From Saprospiraceae bacterium (GTDB lineage Bacteria; Bacteroidota; Bacteroidia; Chitinophagales; Saprospiraceae): a DNA stretch of 7,932 bases. Each line of letters starts with the position of its first letter. Position 1 is the stretch's first letter. Shown in pieces: positions 6,430 through 7,932 of this stretch. Under the pieces are notes generated by a model, which was given only the letters and a program-made list of their open reading frames with translations, was not told the DNA's origin and did no database searches. The DNA lies in the NCBI GenBank assembly GCA_013002475.1, contig JABDJM010000447.1:1-7932 (forward strand), given 5' to 3'. The position numbers and the translations under genes are program-made.

Positions 6430-6437
6430 CAAAGTTA
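6430..6437 (-). promoter_or_regulatory. Candidate -7 promoter element for the DUF6089 gene
   Basis: The minus strand reads TAACTTTG, an exact TAnnTTTG match 32 nt upstream of the TTG start and inside the 87-bp spacer after the methyltransferase stop. It predicts a leader of about 25 nt. No clear -33 TTTG is seen. The position between two co-oriented genes suggests separate transcription of DUF6089. Confidence 0.5.
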
Positions 6438-6484
6438 ATAGATAACGGGCATTTGTGCCTGGAAAGTATTGTATTCTAACATTG

Positions 6485-7210
6485 CTAGCGGCCGATCATG
6501 AATACTGCCGGGCGTTTGTGAAAGCCTTTTGTAGGGGTATTTTTCCATTTACTGATAGGCTGAGACAAGATTTGCTCCTCAGGCAGAGTCAGGTCGATGG
6601 CCATGGCCAGGTTCGTTTCCGGTTTCAAGCAGGAGACCGCCGTGGCCAACAATTGCTGATTTCGGTAGGGAGCCTCAATAAATATCTGGGTTTGCCCCGA
6701 CTGCGCTACGCGCTCCTCCAGAGACTTCAAGGCTTTTTGCAACTCCGGTTTTTTCACGGGTAAATACCCGTGAAACGCAAATGATTGCCCGTTCATGCCA
6801 CTGGCCATCAGAGCCAGGAGGATGGAGCTTGGTCCCACCAAAGGGATAACCGGAATGCCTTTTTGATGAGCGATCCTAACCAGGCCTTGACCAGGATCGG
6901 CGACGCCGGGACTGCCCGCTTCGGAGAGGAGCCCGGCAGGGCGGTTCTCTTCCTGCATTTTTTGAAGGAAGGGCTCAAGACCTTGCTCAGGATCGTGTTT
7001 GTCAAACTCAAAAATTTCCAAGGCATCAATCGCCTTGTCTGCAAAACAGGCTTTAATAAACCGCCGGGCAGTTCGAGCTCTTTCAACAATAAAAAAATCT
7101 AAAGAATCCAGAATTTCTAAACTTGCCTTTGGTAGTTGGTCCGGTGAGTTTTCCCCTATTGAACAGGGAATTAGATATAAGGCAAAATCGAGCTTCGTAG
7201 AATTCATCAT
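6485..7210 (-). CDS. RsmI-related SAM-dependent methyltransferase (tetrapyrrole methylase fold)
   Basis: A 241-residue cytoplasmic enzyme with the two-lobed tetrapyrrole-methylase fold. The N-terminal strand LYLIPCSIGEN (11-21) parallels the LYxVxTPIGN of RsmI; next come SEAGSPGVADPG (96-107, the SAM-pocket loop, GxPGxxDPG), PLVGPSSILLALMASGM (123-139) and HGYLP (147-151). IFIEAPYRN (176-184) corresponds to the RsmI FFESPHR segment. RsmI 2'-O-methylates 16S rRNA C1402, and typical RsmI is about 280 residues. This shorter form has Cys-Ser in place of Thr-Pro in the first motif and looks like the second RsmI-like paralogue known from Bacteroidetes, whose substrate I cannot state. Two consecutive ATG codons (7208-7210 and 7205-7207) are possible starts. 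It is divergent from scpA across 99 bp. Its HGYLP codons form a perfect 10-bp inverted repeat. Confidence 0.9.
   Translation of the reverse strand: MMNSTKLDFALYLIPCSIGENSPDQLPKASLEILDSLDFFIVERARTARRFIKACFADKAIDALEIFEFDKHDPEQGLEPFLQKMQEENRPAGLLSEAGSPGVADPGQGLVRIAHQKGIPVIPLVGPSSILLALMASGMNGQSFAFHGYLPVKKPELQKALKSLEERVAQSGQTQIFIEAPYRNQQLLATAVSCLKPETNLAMAIDLTLPEEQILSQPISKWKNTPTKGFHKRPAVFMIGR
6752..6775. repeat. Perfect 10-bp inverted repeat inside the methyltransferase gene
   Basis: TTTCACGGGT (6752-6761) and ACCCGTGAAA (6766-6775) are exact reverse complements around a 4-nt centre, giving a stable potential hairpin in the mRNA. It falls on the codons for the conserved HGYLPVK stretch. No T-run follows it on either strand in the sense needed for an intrinsic terminator: on the plus strand the T-run precedes it, and on the minus strand an A-run follows. 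It may simply reflect the codons of a conserved motif. Confidence 0.6.
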
Positions 7211-7252
7211 CTGACTGTTGAAAAAAAGAACTGGCAGACCTCTTTAAAATTG

Positions 7253-7260
7253 TATTTTTG
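7253..7260 (+). promoter_or_regulatory. Candidate -7 promoter element for scpA
   Basis: TATTTTTG matches TAnnTTTG exactly and lies 50 nt before the scpA ATG, predicting a leader of about 43 nt. A clear -33 TTTG is not visible. The same 99-bp spacer (7211-7309) must also hold the methyltransferase promoter. On the minus strand the only near match is TATTTTG (7278-7272), which is one base short, so that side stays unassigned. Confidence 0.5.
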
Positions 7261-7309
7261 CTGTCGCCCCGCAAAATAGTAATAAGACAAACTTACCGGT
7301 TAATTCAAT

Positions 7310-7932
7310 ATGTCCACACCTGCAACTTATAATATTAAGTTGCCCCAATTTGAGGGCCCTTTTGATCTTCTTCTATTCTTTATAGAAAGGGATGAGTTGG
7401 ATATTCATGATATTCCGATCTCCACTATAACGGATGATTTCCTGGCTTACATCCGAGCCATGGAAGCTCTAAACATTGACCTTGCCAGCGAATTCATTTT
7501 AGTAGCTGCAACGCTTATGCGGATAAAAGCCAAGTTGCTGATCCCGCGCAAGCCGGTTGATGAGGAAGGCAATGAGATCGATCCCAGAGATGAATTGGTT
7601 CAAAGGCTTTTGGAATATAAACGCTATAAAGAGGTGCTTGATGACTTTCGAAATTTTGAATCAGACCGGCGACAAAGAATCTATCGCGGAAACACTACTA
7701 AAGAATTAAAATCCATCGCATCAAAAGCCCTTGTTGATGTCGAACTGGAATCCCTCACACTGTTTAAACTTATGAAAGCTTTCCAACGGGTTATGACCCG
7801 GTTGGAAAATGCTCAGGCCCGGCCTGTTCACCGGGTTTTCAATTATCACCACACGATTCAGGGTCAACAACTCTACCTCCTATCCAAACTGCAGGTTGGC
7901 TTCAAAACAAGCTTTGAAGGACTCTTTGATAT
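7310..7932 (+). CDS. scpA: Segregation and condensation protein A (kleisin), 3' end outside window
   Basis: The visible 207 residues are the N-terminal and middle parts of ScpA, the kleisin that bridges the SMC dimer and, with ScpB, forms the chromosome-organising SMC-ScpAB complex. Diagnostic segments are FEGPFDLLLFFIERDELDIHDIPI (14-37) and the helix LASEFILVAATLMRIKAKLLIPR (58-80), which in this family contact the SMC coiled-coil neck. An acidic, Pro-containing linker follows (81-95), then helices at about 95-118 (DELVQRLLEYKRYKEVL) and 146-170, the region that binds ScpB in known structures. The C-terminal winged helix, which docks on the SMC head, would lie past the window edge and only its approach is visible. 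ATG at 7310 gives the usual few residues before the YNIKLPQFEGP start. scpB, often a neighbour in other bacteria, would have to lie downstream and is not visible. It has its own promoter-like element at 7253-7260. Confidence 0.96.
   Translation, partial: MSTPATYNIKLPQFEGPFDLLLFFIERDELDIHDIPISTITDDFLAYIRAMEALNIDLASEFILVAATLMRIKAKLLIPRKPVDEEGNEIDPRDELVQRLLEYKRYKEVLDDFRNFESDRRQRIYRGNTTKELKSIASKALVDVELESLTLFKLMKAFQRVMTRLENAQARPVHRVFNYHHTIQGQQLYLLSKLQVGFKTSFEGLFD

Noticed and set aside
6448..6459. GGCA/TGCC mini-hairpin between the methyltransferase and DUF6089 genes
   Set aside because: A 4-bp stem without a T-run is within chance expectation.
6905..6937. GCCGGG and CCCGGC arms 21 bp apart
   Set aside because: They are inside the methyltransferase and arise from Gly/Pro-rich motif codons; the loop is too long for a clear structure.
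6455..7102. Two plus-strand frames of 102 and 105 codons
   Set aside because: Both are antisense to the RsmI-related methyltransferase, which shows all expected SAM-pocket motifs.
1..7932. Search for CRISPR arrays, insertion sequences, tRNA or rRNA genes, and phage or defence genes
   Set aside because: I saw no regularly spaced repeats, transposase motifs, terminal repeats, cloverleaf-like sequences or known defence domains.

Overview
The window looks like a core-genome stretch of a Bacteroidota (Bacteroidetes) chromosome, possibly of the Saprospiraceae or a related group, though the family is a weak inference. The reasons are a DUF6089-type outer-membrane protein, a lipoprotein whose post-cysteine SDDD matches the surface-export signal of this phylum, a short RsmI-related methylase form, almost no Shine-Dalgarno sequences, and several upstream matches to the Bacteroidetes -7 promoter element TAnnTTTG. 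I see no mobile element, CRISPR array, tRNA or rRNA. Coding density is high and no gene-free stretch exceeds about 105 bases.

Layout. Left end, minus strand: a partial surface lipoprotein (1-512) lies 3 nt downstream of a ROK-family, fructokinase-like sugar kinase (516-1415), with its own probable promoter and a small palindrome in the leader. Next is an oxidative module. An SDR oxidoreductase (1500-2198) overlaps by ATGA the end of an FAD/NAD(P)H/[2Fe-2S] PaaE-like reductase (2195-3298). Both are divergent from an AlkB-family membrane di-iron hydroxylase on the plus strand (3402-4448). Convergent with alkB, and only 7 bp away, are a LysE/RhtB-type exporter (4456-5088) and yjbQ (5098-5508), which form a tight pair. 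Upstream of these lie a DUF6089 outer-membrane protein (5555-6397, apparently TTG-started) and an RsmI-related SAM methyltransferase (6485-7210). The latter is divergent from scpA (7310 to the right edge, partial), the kleisin of the SMC complex.

How the genes may work together. The clearest functional unit is reductase, SDR and AlkB. The hydroxylase needs electrons, and the divergent reductase carries FAD, NAD(P)H and plant-type [2Fe-2S] modules in one chain. This resembles the XylM/XylA pairing rather than the classic AlkB/rubredoxin/rubredoxin-reductase chain. The co-translated SDR could oxidise the resulting alcohol or another carbonyl intermediate. The substrate cannot be read from the sequence. 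The remaining genes are housekeeping or general-envelope genes with no evident link to the module.
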